Assembly (NCBI GenBank): GCA_963556695.1
Contig: CAUWAG010000018.1
Location: 4,774,001-4,838,000 of the forward strand
Origin: Anthostomella pinea
Taxonomy: Eukaryota; Ascomycota; Sordariomycetes; Xylariales; Xylariaceae
DNA length: 64,000 bases
Direction of reading: 5' to 3'
Each line of letters begins with the position of its first letter. Position 1 is the stretch's first letter. This document shows, piece by piece, positions 43,990-55,400 of the stretch. Below the pieces are notes generated by a model, which was given only the letters and a program-made list of their open reading frames with translations, ran no database searches and was not told where the DNA came from. Both the position numbers and the translations under genes were made by a program.

Positions 43990-44646
43990 TGCGATTGCGA
44001 TTGCGAAGGTTTGGCAAGAGACACAACGATGCAAGCAAGCGCACAATGAGACAGTCCCAACAGAAGCTACTATTGACTATTCAGTCCACTTTACTGCTGC
44101 TTGACGACTATACCACGGCGATTGAGTCAAGACTCACTAATAAATTGTAAGCAGGGCGCGCCTTTACCTTCAATGTTGACCGCTGGAGGAAGAGAATAGT
44201 GTGAATCCGACCGGGTTGGCTTCCGGCTGGTTATCGATAATAGATAAATTTGGTCCGACTTCGCTCCAACATTGCCCGCTGTACGTGGAGGATTGACAGG
44301 GCAGCTCCAGCGTAAAGTCGACCGCATAGACATGGTTCAAATACTATGTTTAGTAATCTAGAGGTGGAAGCCTCTCTGTGTAAGAGTTCGTGATAAGTCA
44401 ACTCGATCCTAGCAAGACATATCTAGATATCACGCCAGGCTGTCTCTAGCTGTTTAGTTAGTTCTATGGCAAACGAGGGGTGAACTAAGTTGTCCAGATC
44501 TCCTCTCTCACCCCCACCCACAGTGGGAGTGAAAAATCAAAGCGTACTTTAGCGAGGGTGGTCCACCCGGTCCGACGACTAACTAAAAAGCTAACATGTA
44601 TAAATATAGATGAAGCAGAAAATTATAAAGAATCCAAAAGTTAAAT
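43990..44646. other. Intergenic between aminotransferase and tRNA genes
   Basis: Promoter side of the aminotransferase gene. Near 44456-44494 there is a short inverted repeat (TTAGTTC...GAACTAA), and CCCACAGTGGG lies at about 44516. No coding frame is recognised. Confidence 0.4.
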
Positions 44647-44725
44647 TGCCCCTCATCGGATTGAACGATGGACCTCCGCATGTCACGCGTACGAGTGCGT
44701 CACTCTACCACTGAGTTAAGGGGGC
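44647..44725 (-). tRNA. tRNA-Thr(CGT) with short intron
   Basis: Read on the minus strand the sequence starts GCCCCCTTAACTCAGTGGTAGAGT, giving acceptor, D-stem and D-loop, and ends with a T-arm carrying the GTTCAAT loop and AGGGGCA. The anticodon loop CTCGTA gives CGT; the stem CGCA pairs with TGCG if about nine bases just after the anticodon are an intron. One acceptor-stem mismatch (C6-A67) is present. It is the first of two same-strand tRNA-Thr genes about 100 bp apart. Confidence 0.75.
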
Positions 44726-44817
44726 ATGCAGGTGCTCAGAATCTTGGGCGATCCTGATTGGTTGGAGCAAGTTCGATTTGTAAGCACCTAAATCCATCAC
44801 AGGCAAAAGATAAATTT

Positions 44818-44921
44818 TGCCCTCAGGCCGGATTGAACGACCGACCTCGTCATATCGCTAGATCATGGAAGAAAGCTTCTGCTGATACGAGTGACGCGCT
44901 CTACCACTGAGCTATAAGGGC
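44818..44921 (-). tRNA. tRNA-Thr(CGT) with longer intron
   Basis: Minus strand: acceptor GCCCTTA pairs with TGAGGGC, the D-arm is AGCTCAGTGGTAGAGC, the anticodon loop CTCGTA (CGT) has stem CGTCA pairing with TGACG, and the T-arm has the GTTCAAT loop. About 33 bases after the anticodon loop form an intron. The fold is better than in the neighbouring copy. Confidence 0.85.
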
Positions 44922-46423
44922 CTAGGGTCAAGGATGATCCCAATCTGATGGGAAAAAAATCTGTAGGCGGTACTATATATGCCGTTGTCATGTGACCAGG
45001 GTGGCTTGCCAATGGTGGCCCCCACTAGGAACCACCGCTTTCATGTGATCATTCCGGGCGGTAGGGGTCACATTCCTCCCACATTCCTCAACGCTGGCTG
45101 GCTGGGTCTAGTCTCTGTACACCCCTGCTCAACGGAACTATCACCCCTCCCAGCCACGGGGTCCCGAATCACATCCCCCGAAGGAACCGGACGGCGAAGA
45201 GCACAAGGCCCGGGAAAAGGAGTAGACACGGAGACAAGGAATTGCCAGACCACGAGGTATAATATTGGTATCATTCACTGTATCTAGAGATGTGGTGGGC
45301 AGCATACCACGGCTCTATGCACCCTATGGAGAGCTAAGTACCGTACTGCTGCTTCGCTTCAGCCGTTAAAGACTATCAGTCAACACCTCAGTCATAATCA
45401 TCCGCCATAAGTCTCCGTCTGGCATGTACATAACTATTCACCTTTGGACATCAAAGCTATATTCATTGCAATGGAATAAGCATCACGGAATAAGCAGCTT
45501 CGACTTGGCAAGCCACATTGGATTCTTATTCCAGAGTGCTTAACCCATCTCACCTCTCGCTTGCTGAACAACTAACTTATTGATTGATTGATTGATTGAT
45601 TGGAGACTTATGGGGGATGATTGTACTGAATGTCATGTGGTCTATCAAACATGGAGATTGATGTAGGAGATGGGCATTGGGAATGGGAATGGGATGAGGG
45701 AGGTCGCTGAACCTGGAAGCCGAATCATGGCTGGCTGGCACCGGTTGGTTGGATGGGGCGCCTTCAATGTTGGCCATTTTCACATGTCAGAAACGGCGTC
45801 TGGTCCCTAGACCCTGGACGCAAACGTCACACGTGCACCGCTCCGCATGGCACCGACCAAGACCGACACGATACTCCCGTCGCTTAACAGGTAAGTTCGC
45901 ATACAGATAGATCATGGGATCTCTTCAAGTTCCAAGGTTCTCCGTTCTTGACCTACCTAGGTACATACCTAGGTAGGTAGTCTGGTAGTCAGCAGCTGAT
46001 CATTACAGGTCTTCGTCTGTTTCACAAGCTATCTGTACCACCCTCCTTCCAGTCTTCTCCTTCTGATGCTTCTTTCATCGCAACTACCCACTACCTGGCT
46101 TGCTTCGTCCCGAGCGCCGTTGTCGATAGCCTTGTCATCCGGTCCTTCCAGCCCGAGACATCATTTTGACTTCTGGTTTGACTTCTGGTCTTGACTCGAT
46201 ACGCCGTTTCACGCCATGCCGCCAGTCAACTGTCGCAACAGTCATTATTACTTCTCCATCTAACGCATCTAACGCCGTGGCGCCTCTTGTTGTACACCAC
46301 TCATCCAAGTCTGCGGACATTCCTTTAGTTGCCATAACGCGCGCTTGGGGTTACACCCTTTCCTTCCACATTTCCCTAAGACTGTCTCATATTGCAGCGT
46401 GATTGCATCTTCATTGTACAAAA
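44922..46423. other. Intergenic upstream of the lipase gene
   Basis: No gene seen. It contains a short (GATT)n run near 45581-45602 and a perfect inverted repeat at 45951-45978. The last 350 bases are CT-rich, as expected for a promoter and leader. Confidence 0.5.
45951..45978. repeat. Perfect 13-bp inverted repeat with 2-bp centre
   Basis: ACCTACCTAGGTA is followed by CA and then its exact reverse complement. Each arm is itself centred on the palindrome TACCTAGGTA. It lies about 450 bp upstream of the lipase start. It could form a hairpin or bind a symmetric regulator, but TAGGTA-type motifs are common in fungal intergenic DNA. Confidence 0.9.
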
Positions 46424-48670
46424 ATGCTAGACCACGTCATCGGAAGGCCGTCCGTCAAATCGCGCCGGCTGCAGGTGTTAGCTGCGCTGACATTCTGGTC
46501 CTTTTACTTATTCAGGTAAGCCCTCAACTCGCATGACCTCCGCTATTCTACATCTAACTGATGGAAATCCAGAGGCAACCGACATGGACCACCTGTCATT
46601 CGGTACTTGTCCAAAATCTCATCGAGGACCTTCACATCATGGCAGACCGTCGTCCTCACCATGATGTATCTGTATGCTGCCCGGCATTTCAGCACAGTCG
46701 TTGGACTGGCCAGTCCGGAGCCCATGGCCAATATGTACGATGCAACGTATTTCCGCGCCACCTGGGTCCTGACAGCTCTGGACGCGGGCTTTTGGACTGC
46801 CATGAAGATCAAGAAGAAATGGCTGAGGGATCTGGCCAGCATGGTTTTCACTGTCTTCTACATGGTGTCCGCGGAACGAGCCGACGAGAAGGTCCGCAAA
46901 GTCAGAGGAATGCTCACCGTCGAGCATCTGCGGGTTAGCTGGAACAAGGGAACAACGCCGTACCTCCAAACTCTGCAGAAGTTGATGCGACCCCGGTTCA
47001 CCCGTTGGCCTCCCCGAGCTATCCGCATACCGAGGCCAAGCACGAGCGACTATAAGGAGCCTGTCTCCGGATGGCTATACTACGATGGGCCTGTGTCCGA
47101 CCTGGAGCATATCAGCAAGATGATCTTGGATATACCCGGAGGTGGCTTTGTGGCTATGGATCCGAGATGCAACGACGACAAGCTATTTGCATGGGCTGGG
47201 AAGACTGGTCTGCCCATACTCAGCTTGGACTATAAGAAGGCGCCCGAGTTTCCGTATCCGTACGCCCTGAACGAGTGTTTCGATGTGTACGCGACCATTA
47301 TCAAGAGCAAAGGCCGATGCATTGGGATGTCAGGGCGCGAAACCCCGCGGGTTGTGGTCACAGGTGACAGCGCCGGAGGTAACCTGTCGACGGCTATGAC
47401 TCTGATGGTCATCGAGAGCACCACTACCAACCGGCGCCCAACGCTTGTACAGACGGAGCTCCCCGCCCCGGACGGCCTCGTGCTGTTATACCCCGGCTTG
47501 GATATGAATATTGGAAACTGGATGTCTGACGAGCAGATGTCTCTGATCAAGGACAGGAGGGTGCGGGTTACAAACAAAGACTACCTGCGCCGCAAAAGCA
47601 TGCAATACAACGACCTAGTTGGTACACCACATCAGTCGGACGAAGAGGACGAATATCCAATTCCACAAGGACCTAGTTCTGGATCAAATGGGTCGAAAGG
47701 GGAGATCATTCCGGACAGCGACGGGCTTCGCAGTCCACATCCGGAGTACTCACATGCCCACCCCCAGAGTTGGGCCAAAGCTCAACCGTCTTCGCCAGTT
47801 TCAAAGCGCGATACCAAGTCGCTGTCGCACCAGCCCCAGCCCATGCGCACGCGCCTGGCCATGGCCTCCATGATATCCTACTTCAACGACCGGGTCCTCA
47901 CGCCCGAGATGATGCGCGCCATGATCATCTTGTACATCGGCCCGCACAGCCGCCCAGACTTCTCGCAGGACTACTTCCTATCACCCATCCTGGCCCCCGA
48001 CATCCTCCTACAACGTTTTCCCAAGACGTATTTCCTCACCGGCGAGCGCGACCCCTTGGTCGACGACACCGTCATCTTCGCAGGCCGTCTACGCCGCGCA
48101 AAACAAGCATTCCACTCGCAGCGTAGTTCGCAGCGCATGGAGGGCCTCGACGACATCACGGATTACGACGAGAAGGACGTTGCAGAGGTTGTCTTGATAC
48201 CCGGCATCAGCCACGGCTTCACGCAGTTCCCCACGCTGTACCCTCCCGCCTGGAAGCTGATCGACCGCTGCGCGCGGTGGGCCGTGGAGCTCCTCAACAC
48301 AGCCGAGTCGCGCGAAACCCAGGAGAAACAGCAGCGCACCTCCTCCTCTTTCCGACACCACGTCCGCACCGAGTCCAGCGGGGACGAGGACCGGCCGCTC
48401 GAGATTAACATGACGAGAGCCAGGGGACGGACCATCAGCGATGAGGCGAGGGCTAGAGACGCTGCCGCCGCAGAGCAGCAAACGAACGAAGGCAGCACGT
48501 CCAGTGCGAACGGCGGCGCTTCGACGTCGAAGAAGAAGCGATCGAATGGACGAACTGGATTCGGGCAGAATTCAACGAGTATTGTAAAGCTCGATAGCTC
48601 GGATGACCTGCTGGGGCGGCGCATGCAGGGCCTCGCGGGGCCGCTGACTGGTGCTCATGATGAGGATTGA
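46424..48670 (+). CDS. Membrane-anchored HSL-family lipase/esterase (alpha/beta-hydrolase)
   Basis: Exon 1 46424-46515 encodes an N-terminal membrane segment (LQVLAALTFWSFYLF); a 57-bp intron (46516-46572) leads to exon 2 46573-48670, total 729 residues. The hydrolase has the oxyanion motif DIPGGGFV (HGG-like position), the nucleophile motif GDSAGG, Asp in GERDPLVDD and His in GISHGF, the full hormone-sensitive-lipase-type triad. Between nucleophile and acid is a Ser/Pro-rich insert of about 120 residues (residues ~390-480), and the C-terminal 150 residues are disordered, Ser/Arg-rich. Fungal relatives hydrolyse steryl or acyl esters at ER or lipid-droplet membranes; the exact substrate is unknown. 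Using the first ATG of exon 2 would lose the anchor, so the spliced start is preferred. Confidence 0.85.
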
Positions 48671-49970
48671 GTATGCTTGGTGTATAGTTCTTGGATATCC
48701 CTTGGCAATATTCGTAGCAACATTACATATTATGATTGATCATCCGTGATCGGAGCTGTCCTCTAGGTAGTCCGCTGGATGAAATCGAGCTGGACCAAGT
48801 GTCGTGCGTGCTGAAGTTACCTACCGTAGTTCCGTGACCGACGTCGCTACCTACACATGCCCTACTTCTCTTTCATGAGCACATTCTTCTGTTCCGCATC
48901 ATGCAAGCAGATTAGCTGTGTTTCTCATACCATTTGTTACTGGCTCGAGTTGTGAAGGCGGGACCGATGGGTGGTAACTCTGTATGTTGAGTCACCATCA
49001 GCAGCCCCGTAACACTTTTCTTGAATACACGGATCACAACTGCATTGATTATTGCCTTTCACTTCGGTGATTGAAAATTAGATAGCACTAGACCTGTAAG
49101 CCACGCCATTGGCAAGTCCATGGGCTCGCTCTCGTCTTCAGGACGTGAGCTTTAGGGGTGATATCTAGCATGGGAACGGCTCGAGTAACCTCGGGTTACG
49201 GCTGGCTGGCAGTCAACTGACTTCTGGGAACGACTGTCTTGGATTTCAAGGCCGTCCATGGTTGTTATGTGGCGGTTGATTCTGGTGGGCTGTCCCGCTG
49301 ACGTTTTCCGCAGGTAGTTGCACCGTGAGCAGCTTGCTGTGATGAGCGCATGGATGAGACTGCGGAAGACTCGGGAGCAAGTTGCTGTTCTTGAAGGTTC
49401 CATCAGGAGTGGCGTTGTTTTCGTGGTGATGTATGGGTTCCTATCATGAAGAGTTTATGGAAATATGGCATGGGGATCGGCAGCACCCTGTGGCTGGCGA
49501 CGTGATCACCTTATTTTGCTGCAGTACCCCCAACCAGGAACATCAGTCTGTCAGAAATGGTATGGTCAAATTTCATTCGTGCTCTCGTCGTCTCTAGTAC
49601 TCAGATTTCCCGCATATGGGATATCTCGAGGCGTGAGCTGTTGGTGTTTATCTACTGCGGCTGTTAAGACTCTGTTCATCTCAGGGTCCTCCTCTCATCA
49701 TCAGACCCAGAATCATGACGACAACAGGTCACCGTATTGCTTTGAAGACAGGTGTGCTACCCCGGACGGGTTGTATGGAAAATCAGACGCGCGCAGAGCG
49801 GTGTGGGTAAGGGGGAGTAACTCGATATTGTGTCTTCAAAGTGGTAACTACAAATACTTGCTCTCCGACGGTTGACCAGGCGCAAAGTACCTACATAACA
49901 ATTTGAATGAATGATTAGGCTTACTATTATCTATCTAGCCACGCTATTGATGCTATTGCTCTCCAGACTG
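48671..49970. other. Intergenic, no gene seen
   Basis: This is the 3' flank of both convergent neighbours. The plus frame at 49465-49875 (136 codons) has no domain. No RNA gene or repeat is visible. Confidence 0.5.
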
Positions 49971-51032
49971 TCATGACCACTTGCCAACAACGTCCTCAAT
50001 CTCGGCCAGTATCTCGGCCTTCCGCTCATCAGCGCACCAACTCCCCTGAACCGCCCCCTTCGCAATGCCCTCCCACTCCCGCACGCTCAGCCCAAACGTC
50101 TCCTGCAGCGCGCAGTAGTTCTCCAGTATATACCCCCCAAAGTACGCCGGGTCGTCACTGTTAATGCTGAACCTAACCCCAGCATCCAGCATCTTCCTCA
50201 GCGGGAACTCCTTCATCGACGAGATGCACTGCAGTTTGATATTTGATAGTGGGCACGCCGTCAGCAGCGTGCCCTCGCGCGCCAGCCGCGCAACCAGCGC
50301 CTCGTCCCCGTCGAGGAAGGCCCGGATGCCGTGGTCGATGCGTTGCGCGTTCAGTATGTCCAGCGCCTGCGTCATGTACGATGCCGGGCCCTCCTCGCCG
50401 GCGTGCACCGTCCGCCGGATGCCGGCCGCGGCGGCAGCGTCGTACAGGTCGCGCCACATGGGCGGCGGGAAGGGCAGCTCGGACGAGTCCATGCCGATGG
50501 CGGCGAGGGTGCCGTCTTTGAAGTAGCCGCCGTCGCGCGCCTGCGCAAACGTCGACATCGCCTCCGCGAGCGGCAGGTGCTTGAGCAGACACATGATCAG
50601 CTCGGTGGTGATGCCGAAGTCGGCGGTCGCGCGGGCCTGGGCGCGCTTGAAGCCGGCCACGACGGTGGCGAAGGCGACGCCGCGCTCCGTGTGCGCCTGC
50701 GGGTCGAAGAAGACCTCGGCGTGGCGCACGTTCTGCGACGCCGCCTTGGCGAAGTAGGCGTAGGCCAAGGCTTCGAAGTCGCCGGCGTCGAGGAGCGCCG
50801 ACATGGCGATGTAGTAGTAGCCGAGGAAGTCGTCGAGGTTCTGGAACCGCTGGTAGCGGTCCTTGAGCGACGCGATGGACGCGAAGGCCGCGTCCTTGGA
50901 GGCGGGCAGCGTGATGTTGTTCTTGGCTGCGAGCTGGAAGAGGAGCTCCGGCTCGAGCGTGCCCTCAAGGTGTAGGTGATGCTCGCATTTCGGCAGGGCC
51001 GCGAGAAACCCGTGCAGAGGCGTTTGGCACAT
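49971..51032 (-). CDS. AAH1: Adenine deaminase (Aah1-type)
   Basis: A single exon of 353 residues, the usual length of fungal Aah1. It hydrolyses adenine to hypoxanthine and ammonia in purine salvage, in the cytosol. Motifs of the adenosine/adenine deaminase barrel: PKCEHHLHLEGTLEPELL with the HxH zinc site (the usual E-L-H-L-H is E-H-H-L-H here), VHAGEEG, QRIDHGI and SINSDDPAYFGG with the zinc Asp pair. The spacing and TLEP after the HxH favour adenine over adenosine deaminase. Heavy G/C-ending codon use creates long frames on the opposite strand that are not genes. Confidence 0.93.
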   Translation of the reverse strand: MCQTPLHGFLAALPKCEHHLHLEGTLEPELLFQLAAKNNITLPASKDAAFASIASLKDRYQRFQNLDDFLGYYYIAMSALLDAGDFEALAYAYFAKAASQNVRHAEVFFDPQAHTERGVAFATVVAGFKRAQARATADFGITTELIMCLLKHLPLAEAMSTFAQARDGGYFKDGTLAAIGMDSSELPFPPPMWRDLYDAAAAAGIRRTVHAGEEGPASYMTQALDILNAQRIDHGIRAFLDGDEALVARLAREGTLLTACPLSNIKLQCISSMKEFPLRKMLDAGVRFSINSDDPAYFGGYILENYCALQETFGLSVREWEGIAKGAVQGSWCADERKAEILAEIEDVVGKWS

Positions 51033-51860
51033 TGCGCTGGAGATGTTGCTGATACTGATGGCGATGGCGATAGTGGTTCGCGCCGATTACGATTAGCAAA
51101 TTGTGGTATGGTCTTCGGTCTTCCCAGCAAGCGATCAGTTGAAAGAGTGGAAGTGAAATGTTGTGAGAAAACTCAATTGCTTGCTACCTCGATCTACTTC
51201 AACTATTCAATCCCCTTGCCATTGTCCAAAGCGTCTCTCTTCTGACTCCATCACGGAGACTAATACATCCAGTCACCTAGCAAGCCTTGTCAGAGGCGCG
51301 CACTTTGCTGTCAGGAAAAGTTTTCCACTACGAGATGTCGGGGAGTGCCGCCAAGGACTCCGGCGGCCAACGACTCTGTTACTCATCATCATCGGTCACA
51401 AACACGAAACAGTGCAACCCCCGGGGCCAGTGTCACCCAGAAGTCGCGGCAGGTGGAAAAACCGTTGAGCCGACCCAGGCCATGGCGAACCTGCAATAAC
51501 TATTAACGATAGTCATAGAAATCAGAAGTGCTTGCGTAAGAATCTGTTCGGGGCCACAATCAGACGACAACTTATAGGGCCTAATCGGAATCAAAATCCA
51601 TCCGTTCGGGACAGTTAGCAAGATTATTGTACTATAATTACTGCTAATTTCTTGCCTTCGACCTATTATTCCTAGCTAATTATTAGCTATATTTCCCGTC
51701 GAGATGTCGGCTTTTTTAATAAATAACTGTCAGATGTTGGATCCCAGATATGGTGCCCTTAGGTGCAGTACCCACTAGGAGGCTGTCAAGGGAACAGTGA
51801 ATCCACCCTGGCATGGTGTAGTATGGTATTTAGCTGTAGATTAGCCCTACCGAGCATACT

Positions 51861-52476
51861 TGAGAATGACAACAACGTTTGCAGCGACCGCTCACACCTC
51901 AAAGGCTTGTGACCCTTCTAGAATCTCACAATAACTTAATTAACTTTTTTAGTAATTATCTTATTAAAATGACTATCTTTTAAGGGTTTTTCATGGTATG
52001 CCTATTAAAGTAACCACTGAAGCCGTCGCGCTATCACATGACCCGGCCCGGTACATTGCGACCGTAGTACTTATTACTACACCCAACGTATAGCGTTTCT
52101 AAGGTATCTCTGTCGATCTTGTCTATCTATCTCGTTAATTAGTGATGCCCTGGTTGGCGATAGCAGGGTTGGTAATGCCCTCACGAGAGTAAAGGCTAAA
52201 AGTGGGTATAAATAGTTTAACAAAGCCTTTGTCGGATTCAGGGGGCTGCACTGCGGTGTGCTGCTGACTAGTCACATGACACGTGGTGGTTGCCATGACT
52301 AGCACCCTGACTCGTACGCTGACTCGGAAAAGGATGGTCCGGAGCATCTACTCCAGCATGACCAGATGTGTTCAAATAGCTGTAGCTGCCACCCAATGTG
52401 GCAGACCTGAATATGACAGCAACGATTGCAGCTACCGCTCAACACCACCGGCTTGCCAACCTTCGATAATCTGACA
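51861..52476. repeat. Dispersed pair of diverged ~68-bp repeats in AT-rich DNA
   Basis: The segment near 51866-51930 (ATGACAACAACGTTTGCAGC, then CGACCGCTCA...GGCTTGTG) matches one near 52414-52476 (ATGACAGCAACGATTGCAGC, then TACCGCTCA...GGCTTGCC) at roughly 70 per cent by eye. Flanks are AT-rich. It may be transposon debris; no coding trace was found. Confidence 0.5.
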
Positions 52477-55400
52477 GCCTTTAATAAACATGCCGAACAG
52501 ACCAAAGTATTAAATGCTCTCCGTGACATTTTAGGAAGGTGGGCCAGCCACCATAATCATGTGCAATTCAGAAGAGTTACTACCGGGGTAGCACAGACCA
52601 TAATCATAATTTAATTATCCGCTGCCGAACAGGTTCTCAGTCGGATGAAAGCGACGAAGAAGCGCCGGTGCAGCGGAGAAGGAGGGCCTGGGATGACACT
52701 GCCGGCGAACCGGAGATCATGCCAGTCGAGGACAGGCCAGGCAGCTAGACACAGCGCTATTCGGCTCCGTTCCGATAGGAATGGAAGGGGGGAGCCAAGT
52801 GGGGGTGAGGGAAGGATAAAAATAAGATCCTGCGTCGTCGATCAGGGCGATACAAAACACCAGAACAGGGACTGCCTGTCTGTCGCCAGTCTGTCTGTCT
52901 GCCGTCCCTGGCAACCTGGATACCGACCGATGCCGACGCCTGGAGATCGCAGCAAACACAGATGGACGAATGATGAGTGGATGGATGGACCGACGGGCAA
53001 GCACGAGATCCGCAGTTTGCCCAATGTCGCTGCGCGGTGGCTCGCCTTGCAGTAGTAGTCTCGTGACACGACCAGCGGATTGTTCGCCAGTCGTCATTCC
53101 CAGATGCATATCGTGTATGATCTGGTGGTACCCCCAGCACGCTGTAAGGAGGAGGACAAGGGGGGAGTAATAAGGTATCTACCGGTCCCGAGCGGCGTGG
53201 CATGCCGTGTGTTCTCGACCATCCTTCGATGCCCTCGTTCACGGCTCCTTCCCATTCCTTTCACGCAGGCTTGTCCTTGTTCCCAAACGACGCAGCAAGC
53301 GTCCACCATGTGCTTCTCATCAGGGGCGGAAGCAAGCCATGCGAGATGCGTTGCTATTTCTATTTCTAGCCTCAAACCTTCCCCTGGGCAGGCCAGGGAG
53401 GAATGGAAGCCTGTCCATTCGACGGATGATTTACGTTAGGGGATCAAAGGGAAGGGGTTCCTTCTCGTGGTTGTGACGCGCATCTCACAAGGCCTGGTAT
53501 TGGTATGTCTCTATGTCCGCAAACACGGATCTCCCCGCGCGATGCATGCAGTGCACGACCCAGGCCTAGGACCAGAAGGCTTGATCGTTCAAAAATAGAC
53601 CAGCATGGTCATCTGAAGCTCGCTGTTTGATGTACGGGCAGGATCGTGTTCGAAGCAGAACAGACAACGGCCCTTCTTCGCGCATTCTATGTTGCTGCTA
53701 TTTTGGACTCGACGATCCCGTTTTCAAACTACTGCCTGACCTGTTTCGAACCAAGGCCGAAAGCTGGTGAACATGTTCCTCGGCCGAAAGACCCCTACAT
53801 AGCACACTCAGCCGCAACTAGGTAGACGCAGCACCATGGTCCTTGCTGCAAATTCATGTCATGCGAGCCGGGCTTTCTGGGTCTGCGGCTCTGTCCCCCA
53901 TCTGCAACGCCAATGACTACTGCGTACTGTACATGCGACGACGCCGCCCGTCTGGCTTACCGTACTGCTACCTACGACGGCGAACCCCCCCGGGCGAAAC
54001 CCGAGAGCTGGAGTTACCTACCTACCTTACCTACATGAAGGCCCACTGCGAATAGGAAGGCCTGCCTCCCCGGCTGGAAGCGAGCGGACGTCGTTGGATC
54101 ATCGTTCGTCGCGATGGTGATACAAGGTCGTTCGTTCGTTGCAGATGGTGAGAAACATGCCCCGTACCACTTCTATCTCCGAGGACATCGTGTCTCGCCC
54201 AGCTCGCACGCGCATGGGGGAACGGCGCATGGTACTACGTCGACCGCATGCGATGCGCACACAAAGCTCGGTTGCCTACATAGCTTATTGGTGGGTGGCC
54301 TCGTCGAAGAAGGCCATGTTACACCGGTGTGAATGGCTTGGCTTCTCTGGGCATGCCGGTGCAATTGCCGTGCCATGGGCTTGCCTCTGCGTCGTCGTCG
54401 TCGTATCTTGCCCGACTCCTTGGCCAAGGCCCCGGGACGCTCAGGCAGTAGTTGTCACTGGTCAGGGCACGGTCATGTTCCCCAGAGAGTGGTGTTGAGC
54501 GCTTCCTGAGCCGTGAGGATGCGTCGCTGGTGCAGATCCAGCCCCTCAATGGAGTAGCATTCTCTAGATCTGGATGTCTGTGTCCCGTCACACGGACGGC
54601 ACAGCTTTGACTGTAACACTGGAATGGAATGGAATGTAACTCCAAGAAACATGAACACAATCAACTTTCTTACACTGCTGGCCGGCTCCTGGAAGTATTA
54701 TTAGGGGATATGTATTTCGGACAGGCAAACAATGCCAAGGGCAGCGGTCGTGCTTTGGCTGCCTGGATGAACATGCCGGCCGGGACCGTTCGTCGACGTT
54801 CTCTCCTTCCCTTCCTGTCCGACATTCCCAGGCCACTTGTGACTTGACGCAAGCGACAAGGGGTGTACCGTGTGTCCGTGGTTTCAGGCATCGGCGGAGC
54901 CGATCTCCTTCGTCCCGCGCGTTCGGCAATCGGGACACAACGTCACTGGCAGTCGGGTCGATGGTTCCATTGGGTAAAGACTCTACGCAGTACATCCTCC
55001 TCTCAGACTCAGGGTCGTCATGCGTCCCCGGTAACAGCGTCCTGAATGTGGTTTTCCGAGCAGAGTTGCCGCCGACGATGTAGCCTCACCACCTCATGAA
55101 ACAGAAATTGGGTCTACCTAGAGATCCGCGTAATGATGGAAATGCAGCCACCCGACCCAGGTCACAGGTCAGCCAGGTGTGCCTCGAAGGCGCAATCATG
55201 ATTGAGAGAATATGGACCGCGGCCTGGGGACGATCACAAGTCTGTTCAACAGAGTGCTGTTGGAGAAGCCGAGGACAGGAGCACTTCTCACCCGCGGAGC
55301 TGTAATGATTTCGGCCTCGGCATCTACAGTGACCTTGATGCACGTGAGAGATTTAAGCTTGAAAGCACATGAAACGATACGACTCTGACTGAACAGCTCA

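Noticed and set aside
50331..50975. 214-codon plus-strand frame over the adenine deaminase
   Set aside because: It is an Arg/Val/Gly-rich shadow caused by GC-rich codons of the true minus-strand gene.
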